DNA of 63,486 bases from Jeotgalibacillus sp. R-1-5s-1 (GCF_004405105.1 NZ_SORW01000003.1:1-63486); one strand, 5' to 3'. Counted from the stretch's first letter, positions 1 through 8,792 are shown. Numbers and translations: made by a program. The notes: generated by a model not told the origin, from the letters alone.

Positions 1-23
1 TAGTAACTCGTTTAGACATAAAA

Positions 24-84
24 ATGCCCCCTTCAGAGTAGTAGAGAGTTTTTTTTATTTCTCTGTCTACTTTGAAGGGAGCAT
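24..84. repeat. Long imperfect inverted repeat (hairpin)
   Basis: The arm at 24-48 (starts ATGCCCCCTTCA) is nearly complementary to 61-84 (ends TTGAAGGGAGCAT), around a T-rich loop at 49-60. It would form a hairpin of about 24 bp with a few mismatches or bulges. The T-run is inside the loop, so this is not a standard terminator on either strand. The gene to the left lies outside the window, so its role cannot be judged. Confidence 0.6.
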
Positions 85-138
85 ATCACTCAGCTGGTCG
101 GTTTTTCTTTTTGAGATAGGTGTGCGGCGGGGGGAATG

Positions 139-262
139 GTTCGCAAGATTTCAGCTGATGTTCATGAAATTTCACGTGCGTTTCGTGGGATGTGGAGAAC
201 GGTTCGCAGAATTTGGGTGCTGGTTCACAGGATTTCAATGGAGGTTCGTAAAATTGTGAAAT
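139..262. repeat. 21-bp-period degenerate array, inverted orientation
   Basis: About six units begin GTTCGCAAGATT, GTTCATGAAATT, TTTCGTGGGATG, GTTCGCAGAATT, GTTCACAGGATT and GTTCGTAAAATT. They are spaced 21-22 bp apart; the first half of each unit is conserved and the second half is free. The core is the reverse complement of the CTCACGAA core in the array at 352-900. The 21-bp period gives an open minus-strand frame with a false heptad pattern, which I do not call a gene. Confidence 0.75.
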
Positions 263-351
263 ATGACTTATTACGGTGGTGGCGAATTTATAGAGTTGAA
301 CACATTTATTGAGGGGATTTTGTGAAAATGGTAGATAGATCAAATGAATGT

Positions 352-900
352 GTAGGTCAAATATCACTGAACTGACGAACTTTCTGAGAAGCTTACGAAC
401 TCGGAAGTTAACCTCACGAAATCCCGTGTTAACCTCACGAATCCCCCGTCTAACCTGACAAATTAACAGTACAACCTCACAAACATGATATTCTCCAGAA
501 AACACTCTCTTTTAAAGGTGATGTCCGGGACGGAGTAGGCCAAATTTCACTGAACTGACGAACTTTCTGATAAGCTTACGAACTCGGAAGTTAACCTCAC
601 GAACTCCCGTGTTAACCTCACGAATCCTCCGCCTAATCTTACAAATTAACGGTACAACCTCACAAACCTGATATTCTCCAAAAAACACGCGCTTTTAAAA
701 GTGATGTCCGGGACGGAGTAGGTCAAATGTCACTGTACTGACAAACTTTCTGAGAAACTGACGAACTCTTCCCCTAACCTCACGAACTCAGGTGCTAAGC
801 TGGCAAACTCAGCGTCTATCCTCACGAATTCCATCTCCAACCTCACAAACCAAAATCTTTTCCAAAAAACAGTTGCCAATTTCAAGAAATAAGTATATAG
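352..900. repeat. Three tandem 183-bp copies of a 21-bp-period array
   Basis: The landmark GTAGGTCAAAT (or GTAGGCCAAAT) recurs at 352, 535 and 718, exactly 183 bp apart each time. Inside each copy are six or seven 21-bp subunits with core CTCACGAA plus a distal TAAC, for example CTCACGAAATCCCGTGTTAAC. Copies 1 and 2 are nearly identical; copy 3 has diverged and runs into the gntR promoter. As 183 is not a multiple of 21, the larger unit was duplicated as a block after the small array formed. Confidence 0.85.
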
Positions 901-923
901 TACATTACAACAGTAATGCACTA
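873..923 (+). promoter_or_regulatory. gntR-ABC operon promoter with GntR operator
   Basis: A -35 TTGCCA (873-878) and -10 TATAGT (896-901) are 17 bp apart. Overlapping the -10 and the likely start point is an inverted repeat, TAGTACATTAC (898-908), AACA, GTAATGCACTA (913-923), with one mismatch in 11 bp. Placement over the core promoter of an operon whose first gene encodes a YtrA-type GntR protein strongly suggests the autoregulatory operator; the assignment to that protein is inference. Confidence 0.75.
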
Positions 924-946
924 GAAAAAGGAAGGTGGTGAACCTT

Positions 947-1330
947 ATGCTGAATCCGGACAGTGTAAAACCGATTTATGTTCAAATTGCCGAATGGCTT
1001 GAAACAGAAATTCTTCAGGAGCGGTTTAAAGCAGATGACAAAATGTATTCCCAGTATCAGCTTGCAGATCAATTCAACATCAATCCGGCAACAGCCGCGA
1101 AAGGACTTACCATTTTAGCTGACGCAGGAATTTTATATAAGAAAAGGGGACTCGGTATGTTTGTGACAGAACAGGCAGCAGACCAAATTCGACACAGAAG
1201 AATCAACGAAACATTAACAGCACTCGTTTCTGAAATTGTGGAAGAAGCAGCGCACTTAAATGTTGGAGAACAGGAGTTAATTCACATGATTCAGCAGGAG
1301 GGAAAACGCCGGAAAGGGGCAGTACGATGA
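947..1330 (+). CDS. GntR family regulator, YtrA subfamily
   Basis: A 127-residue repressor with an N-terminal winged helix-turn-helix (about residues 10-75, QIAEWLETEIL then INPATAAKGLTIL) and only a short helical tail of about 45 residues. That size is typical of the YtrA subfamily, which controls the ABC transporter encoded with it. The frame is open from GTG at 935, but AGGTGG at 933-938 is correctly spaced for ATG 947. The gene overlaps the ABC ATPase by four bases, and a palindrome on its own promoter (898-923) suggests autorepression. The effector is unknown; YtrA-like operons in relatives answer to cell-wall-active compounds. Confidence 0.9.
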   Translation: MLNPDSVKPIYVQIAEWLETEILQERFKADDKMYSQYQLADQFNINPATAAKGLTILADAGILYKKRGLGMFVTEQAADQIRHRRINETLTALVSEIVEEAAHLNVGEQELIHMIQQEGKRRKGAVR

Positions 1331-2232
1331 ATGTCATTGAATGTCGCCAGGCTGAGAAGAAGTATAGGGGAGAACATGGAATCCTTCATGCTGATTTCAC
1401 CATTCGTGAAAATACGATAACAGGTGTGATTGGTCGTAATGGTGCAGGTAAAACGACTTTGCTAAAAATGCTTGCAGGCTACCTGAAGCCCACTGGAGGA
1501 GAAGTGAAAGTGTTTGGTGAAAGGCCGTTTAATAGCCTGAAAGTTTCTGCTAACAGTATGTACCTGGATGAGTTTACGGTGTATTCAGATTCTACTCCGA
1601 TTGGCGAACTGTTTCAACATCACAGAAGGTTTTATCCAAACTGGGATCAGCAGCTTGCAGTGGAACTGCTCGCTTATTTCTCCATTTCTCAAAAAGCAGT
1701 CCGTGGAAGCTTGTCTAAAGGTCAGAGAAACACGTTACACGGAATCATAGGTCTTGCCGCAAGATGCCCGTTAACCATTTTTGATGAACCGACCACAGGG
1801 ATGGACGCTTCTGTGAGAAAAGATTTCTACAGGGCGCTGTTAAAGGATTATCTGACTCACCCGAGAACGATTCTGATTTCCAGCCATCACCTTGATGAGA
1901 TAGAGGACCTTTTGGAAGATATCGTTTTAATTGATCTTGGTAAAATAATTCTGCATCTGCCGGTTGAAGAATTGAAGGAATTCGGGATGGCGATCTCGGG
2001 TCCGGCAGCAGCCGTGAATAACTGGATTCAGCACAAGACAGTCATCGCTAGAAAAGAAGAAGCTTCGGGAATGGTTACCGTGATCGTTAAAAATGACTTT
2101 ACAGCAGCTGACAAGGCAACGGCTGCCGGATTAAGGTTTTCCCCGGTATCAGCCAGCGATATGTCGATTTACCTGACAAACCGTGAAAAAGGAGGGATTG
2201 ATGATGTCTTTAACAAACGTCAGTACAGCTAA
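1327..2232 (+). CDS. ABC transporter ATP-binding protein (YtrB-like)
   Basis: A 301-residue ATPase. Walker A is GRNGAGKTTLL near residue 38, the signature is LSKGQRN near 135, Walker B is LTIFDEPTTGMD near 150, and an H-loop reads SSHHLDE. About 100 residues without clear motifs follow the nucleotide-binding domain, as in exporter ATPases. Its ATG overlaps the gntR stop and its 3' end overlaps the permease start, so expression should be coupled. It should energise export by the two downstream membrane proteins. The substrate is not evident. Confidence 0.9.
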   Translation: MNVIECRQAEKKYRGEHGILHADFTIRENTITGVIGRNGAGKTTLLKMLAGYLKPTGGEVKVFGERPFNSLKVSANSMYLDEFTVYSDSTPIGELFQHHRRFYPNWDQQLAVELLAYFSISQKAVRGSLSKGQRNTLHGIIGLAARCPLTIFDEPTTGMDASVRKDFYRALLKDYLTHPRTILISSHHLDEIEDLLEDIVLIDLGKIILHLPVEELKEFGMAISGPAAAVNNWIQHKTVIARKEEASGMVTVIVKNDFTAADKATAAGLRFSPVSASDMSIYLTNREKGGIDDVFNKRQYS

Positions 2233-2947
2233 CATCATAAAAAAGCAATACATTCACAAAATGACTTCTTATAGAGATGCCTGGAAAAGCCTGATCATCA
2301 CTCAATTAATCGCACTTGCCATTTCTTCATTTTCAACAGGTGGAGGGACTACATCAGGTGACTTTTACAGTATAAATGTCACGAATTATTCAGTTGATGT
2401 TGTTTTTTTCTTTACTGTGTTCTGGGCTTTTATTGCATCGTTTTTAGTCACAACCAACAGTTATACGTATGAGGATTTTTCTTATGTGAGTAATCGTACA
2501 ACAAGCGCTGTTTCAGCGATTCTGTTTGTTGCCTCGATCACGACTATAGCAGCCATCTTTACGATGCTTAGCTCCTATTTCATTTTTATGGTGATGTATT
2601 TGACACAGGATGTAAATATACTGTACGGATCGAATACAATTGGGGATTTTTCAGAAATCCTATCCTCATTTGCAGCAGTTTGGGGATATCTTCTGTTAGC
2701 CTCATCAGTTGGATATATCATTGGTGCGCTCGTTCAGATTAGTAGGATATTCAGTTTAGTGATTCCCGTCTTGATATTTTTACCCGGCTTTATGAATGTT
2801 CAGGTTCCTATTCTTACAGACGTTGTTACCTTTTTCACTACTGAAACCTCTGTCATGATGTTTACAATGAAAGTGCTCATCACAGCAATCCTCCTTTTCA
2901 TGTTGGGGTGGTTGCTTTCAGCTAAAAAGGAGGTGCGGACATGGTAG
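2201..2947 (+). CDS. ABC exporter permease-like membrane protein
   Basis: A 248-residue protein with about six hydrophobic segments and no soluble domain, consistent with the membrane half of an ABC-2-type exporter. AAGGAGGG at 2189-2195 favours ATG 2201; the open frame reaches GTG 2183 but that codon lies inside the Shine-Dalgarno. It starts inside the ATPase gene and its stop overlaps the next start, so the operon is tightly coupled. Family identity is inferred from topology and context, because no diagnostic motif was recognised. Confidence 0.8.
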   Translation: MMSLTNVSTANIIKKQYIHKMTSYRDAWKSLIITQLIALAISSFSTGGGTTSGDFYSINVTNYSVDVVFFFTVFWAFIASFLVTTNSYTYEDFSYVSNRTTSAVSAILFVASITTIAAIFTMLSSYFIFMVMYLTQDVNILYGSNTIGDFSEILSSFAAVWGYLLLASSVGYIIGALVQISRIFSLVIPVLIFLPGFMNVQVPILTDVVTFFTTETSVMMFTMKVLITAILLFMLGWLLSAKKEVRTW

Positions 2948-3657
2948 CCGTTATTACACTATTGCCGGTTATAATGATAGGACTTATCCTGGTGTTTTTT
3001 ATGACGAGGAACAAATCCTTTCGTAGACAAACCTCCCGTATTCCGCTCAAATATATGCTCAGTGCTTATGTGGGAATCTTATTGTTAAGTCTGGTTACGT
3101 ATTATATGATCGGGCAAAGTGAAGAGGTAGCAGGCAGGGAGATTGAATCATCAGTTGAAAGTGAAGACTTTGATTTGCATCAAAAAATATTTAACAGACA
3201 ATTTGATGAGATTGATGACAAATACTATTTTGGACAGGAAAAAATCGGACTCGATTCAGATGAGTTGTCTATCCGTTTTGCCGATCAGAATATGGATACC
3301 TACTCTTATAACATCGTCGTCACTAAAGACCCTGATGTAAAAGGAGAAATCATTATTGATTACTACAGGGTACCATTCAGTATTAATGGTATTGATATCT
3401 CAGAAGAATTTGAAGCTGCGGACATGCGTTACGACAACGGAGAAATCATCGTCAACAATCTGACAAGAGACTATGTGAACCTGGAATTTGCAGAGTTTCA
3501 AATGCCAATCCCGGGAAGTCAATTCAGTGATGACCGATCAAACAGAGACTGGAACTTCAACTTCCAGTCAGGCGGTGATTTCTATCACATTCAGATTCCT
3601 GAAAACACACAGCTCAACTACGATCCAAACGTACCAATCTATGAATTTGAGAACTGA
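2941..3657 (+). CDS. Membrane-anchored protein of the GntR/ABC operon
   Basis: A 238-residue protein with two N-terminal transmembrane segments (about residues 2-20 and 37-57), then an acidic, probably extracytoplasmic domain of about 180 residues. It overlaps the permease gene by seven bases and is the last gene of the operon. The layout recalls accessory proteins of Ytr-type exporters, but I recognise no family. A sensor or substrate-capturing role is possible and unproven. Confidence 0.8.
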   Translation: MVAVITLLPVIMIGLILVFFMTRNKSFRRQTSRIPLKYMLSAYVGILLLSLVTYYMIGQSEEVAGREIESSVESEDFDLHQKIFNRQFDEIDDKYYFGQEKIGLDSDELSIRFADQNMDTYSYNIVVTKDPDVKGEIIIDYYRVPFSINGIDISEEFEAADMRYDNGEIIVNNLTRDYVNLEFAEFQMPIPGSQFSDDRSNRDWNFNFQSGGDFYHIQIPENTQLNYDPNVPIYEFEN

Positions 3658-3815
3658 CTACCTTTAACAAATTCAGTGCGATTTACATGTTTCTAAAACT
3701 ACGCCCAAGGTCAGGAGGCCCCCTGACCGATTTCTAATTAATACTCTACTTCGGTTTAGGTTTTCAAGAAATCAACTGTCGATCAAAATTCTGCTTTCAC
3801 TTTGTAATATCATAA

Positions 3816-4201
3816 GGGCAGAGACCATCCGCAGACTCCTGTGGCGGAAAGGGTCAGGTGAAACCGGCTAAAGCACAGGCGGGTTCACCGCCCGGCCTTG
3901 GAAAAGTGGAGGCGACTCGTCCAGCCCCGACAAGCATAAGGCGAAGATGAAAAGAGGGCTGATCTTCGCCCTCGTTCAGCTTTGACTTATGACCTCGAGG
4001 GGCTAGTCGCCGGAGCTAGACACCAAGAAAAGCTGTGGCGGGCGTTTAGGGACGTACAAACTGGACTGTCCTCGACGAAGATAAAGGAAACACGGAGAGC
4101 GTTAGCGATCCGATGTTGACTTATCGAACGAGAGGACGGGAAGTTTGCTAGTCCCTGCCAGCTGGAGCTAGACAAAGGAAAGCGGAGGATGGTCTCTGCC
4201 C
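3816..4201. repeat. Composite GC-rich repeat with terminal inverted repeats
   Basis: This 386-bp element is bounded by GGGCAGAGACCATCC (3816-3830) and its perfect complement GGATGGTCTCTGCCC (4187-4201). Inside are three modules found elsewhere in the window: C (GCAGACTCCTGTGGCGG to the CACCGCCCGGCC region), A (CGACAAGCATAAGGCGAAGA to GACCTCGAGGGGCTAG) and B (GGGACGTACAAACTGGACTG to GGGAAGTTTGCTAGTCCCTG). There is no plausible gene, so short frames here are artefacts. It fills most of the gap between the ABC operon and the SAM riboswitch. Confidence 0.8.
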
Positions 4202-4255
4202 GCCTTTTTATAAAAATTAAAGCTAAAATCAAAAAATAAAATATTCAGAAAAAGG

Positions 4256-4284
4256 TTGACTTCTGTTTCTAACCGCTCTATAAT
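4256..4284 (+). promoter_or_regulatory. Promoter of the metY-metX operon
   Basis: TTGACT (4256-4261) and TATAAT (4279-4284) are separated by 17 bp, close to the sigma-A consensus. Transcription would begin near 4291, about 45 bases before the S-box aptamer. Confidence 0.85.
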
Positions 4285-4334
4285 CCTCAACAAGAGATTA
4301 ACATCAATGCATACCAAAACCATAACTTAATAAA

Positions 4335-4490
4335 CTCTTATCCAGAGTGGCGGAGGGACTAGGCCCTGCGATGCCCGGCAACCAACGAGTCAGCCTTGAC
4401 TTGGAAAGGTGCTAATTCCTACAGATCAGACTGATCTGAAAGATAAGAGGAGGATCAAAACCCTCTTCTTATGAAGGGGGTTTTTCTTTT
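4335..4490 (+). ncRNA. SAM-I (S-box) riboswitch with terminator
   Basis: The region carries S-box hallmarks: P1 strand CTCTTATC (4335-4342), AGAGTGGCGGAGGGA, the conserved ATGCCCGGCAACC, and the closing P1 strand GATAAGAG (4442-4449). A terminator follows: ACCCTCTTC, loop, GAAGGGGGT, then a T-tract at about 4480-4490. The closing P1 strand lies right before the terminator arm, fitting the usual design where SAM binding favours termination. Downstream are metY and metX, typical targets. Expression should rise when SAM is low. Confidence 0.95.
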
Positions 4491-4562
4491 TCCCTCTTCT
4501 CCTTTATCCCTTTGCCGCAGCCACTCGACAACTTATTCAACCACTAAAGGAGAGATTTGATC

Positions 4563-5864
4563 ATGACAAACGAAAACCCGCAGTACAATATTGAAACGTT
4601 ATTATTACACGGTGCTACAGAAGCGGATCCAACGACTGGTTCACGTGCGATTCCTGTTTATCAGACAACGTCGTATGTGTTTGACAGTGCTGAGCATGCG
4701 CAGAAGCTGTTTTCTTTAGAGGAAGCAGGCAATATTTATACGCGTATCGGGAATCCGACTGTTGCGGCTTTTGAAAACAGGATTGCTCTTTTAGAAGGCG
4801 GAGTGGGGGCTGTTGCTGTTTCGTCCGGAATGGCTGCGATCACTTATGCAGTGTTGAATCTGGCGAGTGCGGGTGATGATATTGTTGCAGCTACGAACTT
4901 ATACGGTGGAACCTATAATTTATTTGCGCAAACGTTGCCCCGTTATGGCGTCAATGTAACGTTTGTTGATGTTTCGGACCCGGAAAATGTGCGGAAAGCC
5001 ATTGGTCCGAAAACGAAGGCAGTGTTTGCTGAAGTGATTGGAAATCCGAGTTTGCATGTGCTGGATACAGAAGCGGTTGCGAAGGTGGCTCATGAAGAAG
5101 GTGTACCGCTCATTGTGGACAGCACGTTTGCGACACCTTATTTGAATAAACCATTTGAGCATGGGGCAGATATTGTGGTTCACTCGGCAACAAAATGGAT
5201 TGGCGGTCATGGAACAACGATTGGTGGTGTCGTGGTTGATGCAGGCAAGTTCAATTATGATAATGGCCGGTTCCCGGATTTTACAACGCCGGACCCAAGC
5301 TATAACGGACTGCGTTTCGTTGATTTAGAGGAAGCGGCGTTTATTGCAAAGCTTCGCGTTAACCTGCTTCGTGATACAGGGGCGTGCCTGAGTCCGCAAA
5401 ATGCATTCTATTTACTGCAGGGGCTTGAAACGTTGCATTTGCGCCTCGAACGACATGTTGAAAATGCCCAAAAGGTTGCTGAATACCTGGCAGCTCATCC
5501 ATCCGTCGAATGGGTTCAGTATCCGGGACTGAAGGATCACCCTTCACATGAGCTTGCGAAAAAATATCTGCCTAAAGGACCGGGCTCGATTATTGTGTTC
5601 GGCATTAAAGGTGGACGTGAAGCGGGAAGAAAAGTCATTGATAACACGAAGCTTTGGTCTCATGTAGCCAACGTTGGAGATGCAAAATCACTGATTATTC
5701 ATCCGGCAACAACCACTCATGCCCAGCTAAGAGGAGCAGATCTCGAGGCAGCCGGCGTCAAAGAGGAGCAGATTCGCCTCTCAGTGGGGATCGAATCGGT
5801 GGAAGATTTAATTCATGATTTAAATCAGGCGATTGAAAAATCAGCAGTTCCTGCACATTCATAA
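4563..5864 (+). CDS. metY: O-acetylhomoserine sulfhydrylase
   Basis: A 433-residue, PLP-dependent Cys/Met-metabolism enzyme of MetY length. It would convert O-acetylhomoserine plus sulfide to homocysteine. Visible features are YQTTSYVFDS near residue 33, the SSGMAAI segment near 85, and the PLP lysine motif HSATKWIGGHGT near residue 205. The open frame begins at TTG 4557, but AAGGAGAG at 4546-4553 fits ATG 4563. It is the first gene after the SAM riboswitch, with metX 18 bp downstream. A cystathionine gamma-synthase role is less likely because length and sequence fit the sulfhydrylase branch. Confidence 0.93.
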   Translation: MTNENPQYNIETLLLHGATEADPTTGSRAIPVYQTTSYVFDSAEHAQKLFSLEEAGNIYTRIGNPTVAAFENRIALLEGGVGAVAVSSGMAAITYAVLNLASAGDDIVAATNLYGGTYNLFAQTLPRYGVNVTFVDVSDPENVRKAIGPKTKAVFAEVIGNPSLHVLDTEAVAKVAHEEGVPLIVDSTFATPYLNKPFEHGADIVVHSATKWIGGHGTTIGGVVVDAGKFNYDNGRFPDFTTPDPSYNGLRFVDLEEAAFIAKLRVNLLRDTGACLSPQNAFYLLQGLETLHLRLERHVENAQKVAEYLAAHPSVEWVQYPGLKDHPSHELAKKYLPKGPGSIIVFGIKGGREAGRKVIDNTKLWSHVANVGDAKSLIIHPATTTHAQLRGADLEAAGVKEEQIRLSVGIESVEDLIHDLNQAIEKSAVPAHS

Positions 5865-5882
5865 ATGGAGGAGGAATCAGGA

Positions 5883-6956
5883 ATGGGAGAGACACCTGTG
5901 ACAGAGAAAACGAGGCAGAGTGAGGGGACTGTTCATATTGGCTCATTAGTGCTCGAGTCCGGAAAGATACTCCGGGACGTTTCTCTCCGCTATGAGCGGG
6001 CTGGAGATCCATCGCTTCCTGTTATCCTGATCTGTCATGCGCTAACAGGTACTCATCAATCCTACGGTACAGAGGAAGATCCGGGGTGGTGGAGAGGCTT
6101 TATCTCAGAAGGCGGTTCTGTAGATCTGACGAGGTTTCAGGTTATTACCTTTAATGTGATCGGGGGATGCAGTGGCTCAACCGGGCCGGCTTCCCTCAAT
6201 CCCGACAATGAACTTTATCGCTCGGATTTTCCCTTTGTATCCATCAAAGATATTGTTAATGCCCAGCATAAAGCGTTAAATGAACTCGGGATCCACCGAC
6301 TGCATGGCATCATTGGCGGATCGCTTGGAGGCATGCAGGTGCTTGAATGGAGCGTAACGTATCCTGATTTTATGGATAAAATCGTGCTGCTGGCTGCAAC
6401 GCCGTCATTGAGTGATTACGGCATCGCTTTTAACAGAATTGGTATTCATGCGATTGAAAATGACCCGGGGTGGAAACAGGGCAATTATGAGCATGCTTCA
6501 GAGGTTAAGGGCTTTGAAGTAGCCAGAATGATCGGGCTTGTCACCTACAGGAGTCCGGCGCTTTTCACAGGCCGTTTTAAACGGGAGGAAAAACTGTCTG
6601 AGGAAAAGCAGCCTTATTATCAGGTCGAATCGTATCTGCGTTACCAGGGTGAGAAAATCACCAGAAGGTTTGATCCAAACAGTTATTTAACGCTTCTCTA
6701 TGCCATGAATCATCATGATATCGGACGTGGCAGAGGTGGGATTGACCAGGCAGCTGCCAGAATTAAAGGAAAGTTTTTAGGTGTTGGATTTAAGGGAGAT
6801 CTTCTTTATCCGCCGGAGGATATCAGACGTTTTTCAGCGCTGGTGAAAGGTGGTTCCTATCATGAAGTGGACACCCATTTCGGACACGACGGATTTTTAG
6901 TTGAATTTGATAAATGGGGACCGGTGATTAAACATCATTTTGAAAACAAAGAATAG
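5883..6956 (+). CDS. metX: Homoserine O-acetyltransferase
   Basis: A 357-residue alpha/beta-hydrolase-fold acyltransferase that would supply O-acetylhomoserine to MetY. The nucleophile elbow is GGSLGGMQVLEW near residue 148, and the C-terminal HFGHDGFLVEF supplies the catalytic histidine. The upstream LICHALTGTHQS segment is typical of MetX. GGAGGAGG at 5867-5874 places the start at ATG 5883 rather than ATG 5865. It is in the S-box operon. Some MetX-family members use succinyl-CoA; the acyl donor is not settled by reading. Confidence 0.92.
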   Translation: MGETPVTEKTRQSEGTVHIGSLVLESGKILRDVSLRYERAGDPSLPVILICHALTGTHQSYGTEEDPGWWRGFISEGGSVDLTRFQVITFNVIGGCSGSTGPASLNPDNELYRSDFPFVSIKDIVNAQHKALNELGIHRLHGIIGGSLGGMQVLEWSVTYPDFMDKIVLLAATPSLSDYGIAFNRIGIHAIENDPGWKQGNYEHASEVKGFEVARMIGLVTYRSPALFTGRFKREEKLSEEKQPYYQVESYLRYQGEKITRRFDPNSYLTLLYAMNHHDIGRGRGGIDQAAARIKGKFLGVGFKGDLLYPPEDIRRFSALVKGGSYHEVDTHFGHDGFLVEFDKWGPVIKHHFENKE

Positions 6957-6980
6957 GCAGTCAGGCTGCCTCTTTCTTTT
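6954..6980 (+). terminator. Weak intrinsic terminator after metX
   Basis: AGGCAG, short loop, CTGCCT, then a T-rich CTTTCTTTT. The short stem may let some transcripts continue into ssuA. Confidence 0.45.
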
Positions 6981-7011
6981 AAACATAAAACAGAGTAAAC
7001 AGGGAGGAATT

Positions 7012-7998
7012 ATGATGAATAAAAAAACAAAAGGCTTTATTTTATCCATAGCGGCAATTGGAGTCCTCGCTGGCTGCTCTGCGAATGCGGATTCGGATGA
7101 ATTACCTGATAAAATCACCCTTGATTATGCTTATTATTCGCCTACCAGCTTAGTACTGAAGGAACAGGGACTTGTTGAGGAGGCGCTTGCTGATGAAGGT
7201 GTAGAAGTAGAGTGGGTGCTGAGTCAGGGCAGTAATAAGGCACTTGAGTTCCTCAATTCACGCAGTGTGGATTTCGGCTCAACAGCCGGTGCTGCGGCGT
7301 TGATTGCCAAATCGAACGGTTCACCGATTGAATCGGTTTACTTATATGCCAAGCCTGAGTGGACAGCACTTGTTGCCGCTGAAGGATCTGACATTCAGAG
7401 CGTAGAGGATTTAGCAGGTAAAAAAGTAGCTGCAACACTCGGGACTGATCCTTATATCTTTTTACTAAGAGCATTGGAAGAGGCCGGGCTTTCATCAGAG
7501 GACGTTGAAATTGTAAACCTTCAGCATCCGGATGGAGCAAATGCGTTAAGCTCCGGACAGGTGGATGCATGGGCAGGACTTGATCCGCATATGGCGAGAG
7601 CCGAACTTGATACAGGGGCAGAGCTGTTTTACCGAAATGCTGACTTTAACACATACGGTACGCTGAATGTCCGGTCAGATTTTGCTGAGGATTACCCTGA
7701 ACTGGTGGAGACGGTCATTGAGCAATATGAAATCGCAAGAGAATGGACGATTGAAAATCCGGATGAAGCAGCGGCTATTCTGTCTGAGGAAGCAGATATG
7801 AATATTGAAGTGGCCAAAGCAAGCGTCGCACGAAACGATTTTTCAAATCCCGTTATAGGTTCTGAACATACAGAAGCCCTGATTGCGGCAGGAGAAGTAC
7901 TTAGGAATGAAGAGGTCATTGATGCGGATGCCGATGTGGAATCACTTGTTGATGAATTGTTAAATCCCTCATTTACAGAGTCACTGGGATCTGAATAG
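7012..7998 (+). CDS. ssuA: Sulfonate/nitrate/taurine-type ABC substrate-binding lipoprotein
   Basis: A 328-residue lipoprotein with a basic N-terminus, hydrophobic core and lipobox LAGC near residue 22. The mature part has the NMT1/SsuA-type fold signature: DYAYYSPTSLVLKEQG, WVLSQGSNKALEFL, GKKVAATLGTDPYIFLLRAL. Such proteins capture aliphatic sulfonates outside the membrane. GGGAGGA around 7002 selects ATG 7012 over the upstream ATG 6940. It heads an ssuA-ssuC-ssuB cluster directly after metYX, supporting sulfur scavenging. No FMNH2 monooxygenase (SsuD) gene is nearby, so the substrate could be another sulfur or nitrogen compound. Confidence 0.85.
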   Translation: MMNKKTKGFILSIAAIGVLAGCSANADSDELPDKITLDYAYYSPTSLVLKEQGLVEEALADEGVEVEWVLSQGSNKALEFLNSRSVDFGSTAGAAALIAKSNGSPIESVYLYAKPEWTALVAAEGSDIQSVEDLAGKKVAATLGTDPYIFLLRALEEAGLSSEDVEIVNLQHPDGANALSSGQVDAWAGLDPHMARAELDTGAELFYRNADFNTYGTLNVRSDFAEDYPELVETVIEQYEIAREWTIENPDEAAAILSEEADMNIEVAKASVARNDFSNPVIGSEHTEALIAAGEVLRNEEVIDADADVESLVDELLNPSFTESLGSE

Positions 7999-8009
7999 GA
8001 GGCTCGTTT

Positions 8010-8792
8010 ATGAAACAGGTCAATAAAAGATTATCGGTATTTGGAATTGGACTCGTACTGCCCGTTTTACTTTTGGTGATTTGGGAGGGAGCGGCGAGAC
8101 TAGGCTTGATTGAGCCTTATCTCCTGCCTGCCCCAACGGTTGTCGTTGTTTCCATCATTGATATGGCGCAGGACGGCACGTTATGGGGGCACGTATCGAT
8201 CACGCTGTACCGTGTACTGATCGGATTTTTGATAGGAACGGCTGCAGCGCTTGTCATTGGTTCAGCAGTCGGCTATTTCAGACGGTTCGAGCAGCTGATG
8301 GACCCGATCCTTCAGGCTTTCCGTTCCATTCCTTCCCTTGCATGGGTTCCGCTGTTTCTTTTATGGATGGGAATCGGGGAGCCGTCGAAGGTAACGCTGA
8401 TTGCAGTCGGTGTCTTTTTCCCGGTTTATCTGAACATTGTCTCAGGTATCCAGGGGGTCGACAGAAAGCTGATTGAGGTAGGGAAGGTTTACCGTTTCAG
8501 TTCATTCCAGCTTGTTAAAAGAATCATTCTTCCTGCCTCGCTCCCATCCTTTTTAGTCGGTATCCGGAGCGGGCTTGGACTTGGCTGGATGTTTGTTGTA
8601 GCAGCTGAACTTCTTGGTGCCAGTGAAGGACTTGGTTATTTGCTTGTGCTCGGACAGAATACGTCATCCCCTGAACTGATTATTGCGAGTATTTTACTGT
8701 TTGCTGCCTTAGGAAAAGGAACAGATGCCTTATTGAAGCAGGTGGAAGTCCGCTCGCTGAAATGGCAGGATAATCTTCAAAACGCTCAGTAA
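8010..8792 (+). CDS. ssuC: ABC transporter permease, sulfonate type
   Basis: A 260-residue integral membrane protein with about six segments and the BPD permease signature around residues 100-165 (SIPSLAWVPLFLLWMGIG, later FRSIP and the EVGKVYRFSS coupling region). It forms the membrane pore with the SsuB ATPase. It begins 11 bp after ssuA and ends 14 bp before ssuB, so the three genes form one operon. Confidence 0.88.
   Translation: MKQVNKRLSVFGIGLVLPVLLLVIWEGAARLGLIEPYLLPAPTVVVVSIIDMAQDGTLWGHVSITLYRVLIGFLIGTAAALVIGSAVGYFRRFEQLMDPILQAFRSIPSLAWVPLFLLWMGIGEPSKVTLIAVGVFFPVYLNIVSGIQGVDRKLIEVGKVYRFSSFQLVKRIILPASLPSFLVGIRSGLGLGWMFVVAAELLGASEGLGYLLVLGQNTSSPELIIASILLFAALGKGTDALLKQVEVRSLKWQDNLQNAQ

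Noticed and set aside
86-505. 139-codon minus-strand frame with a heptad pattern of KSCEP/KFHEH type
   Set aside because: The heptads come from the 21-bp DNA period; there is no good ribosome site and the frame crosses unrelated repeat parts.
730-921. 63-codon minus-strand frame with EFVRL repeats
   Set aside because: Same 21-bp repeat effect; it also runs over the gntR promoter.
3987-4232. 81-codon minus-strand frame in the composite repeat
   Set aside because: Encoded by the repeat modules only; similar frames appear at 13288-13515 and 50574-50777 wherever the modules occur.
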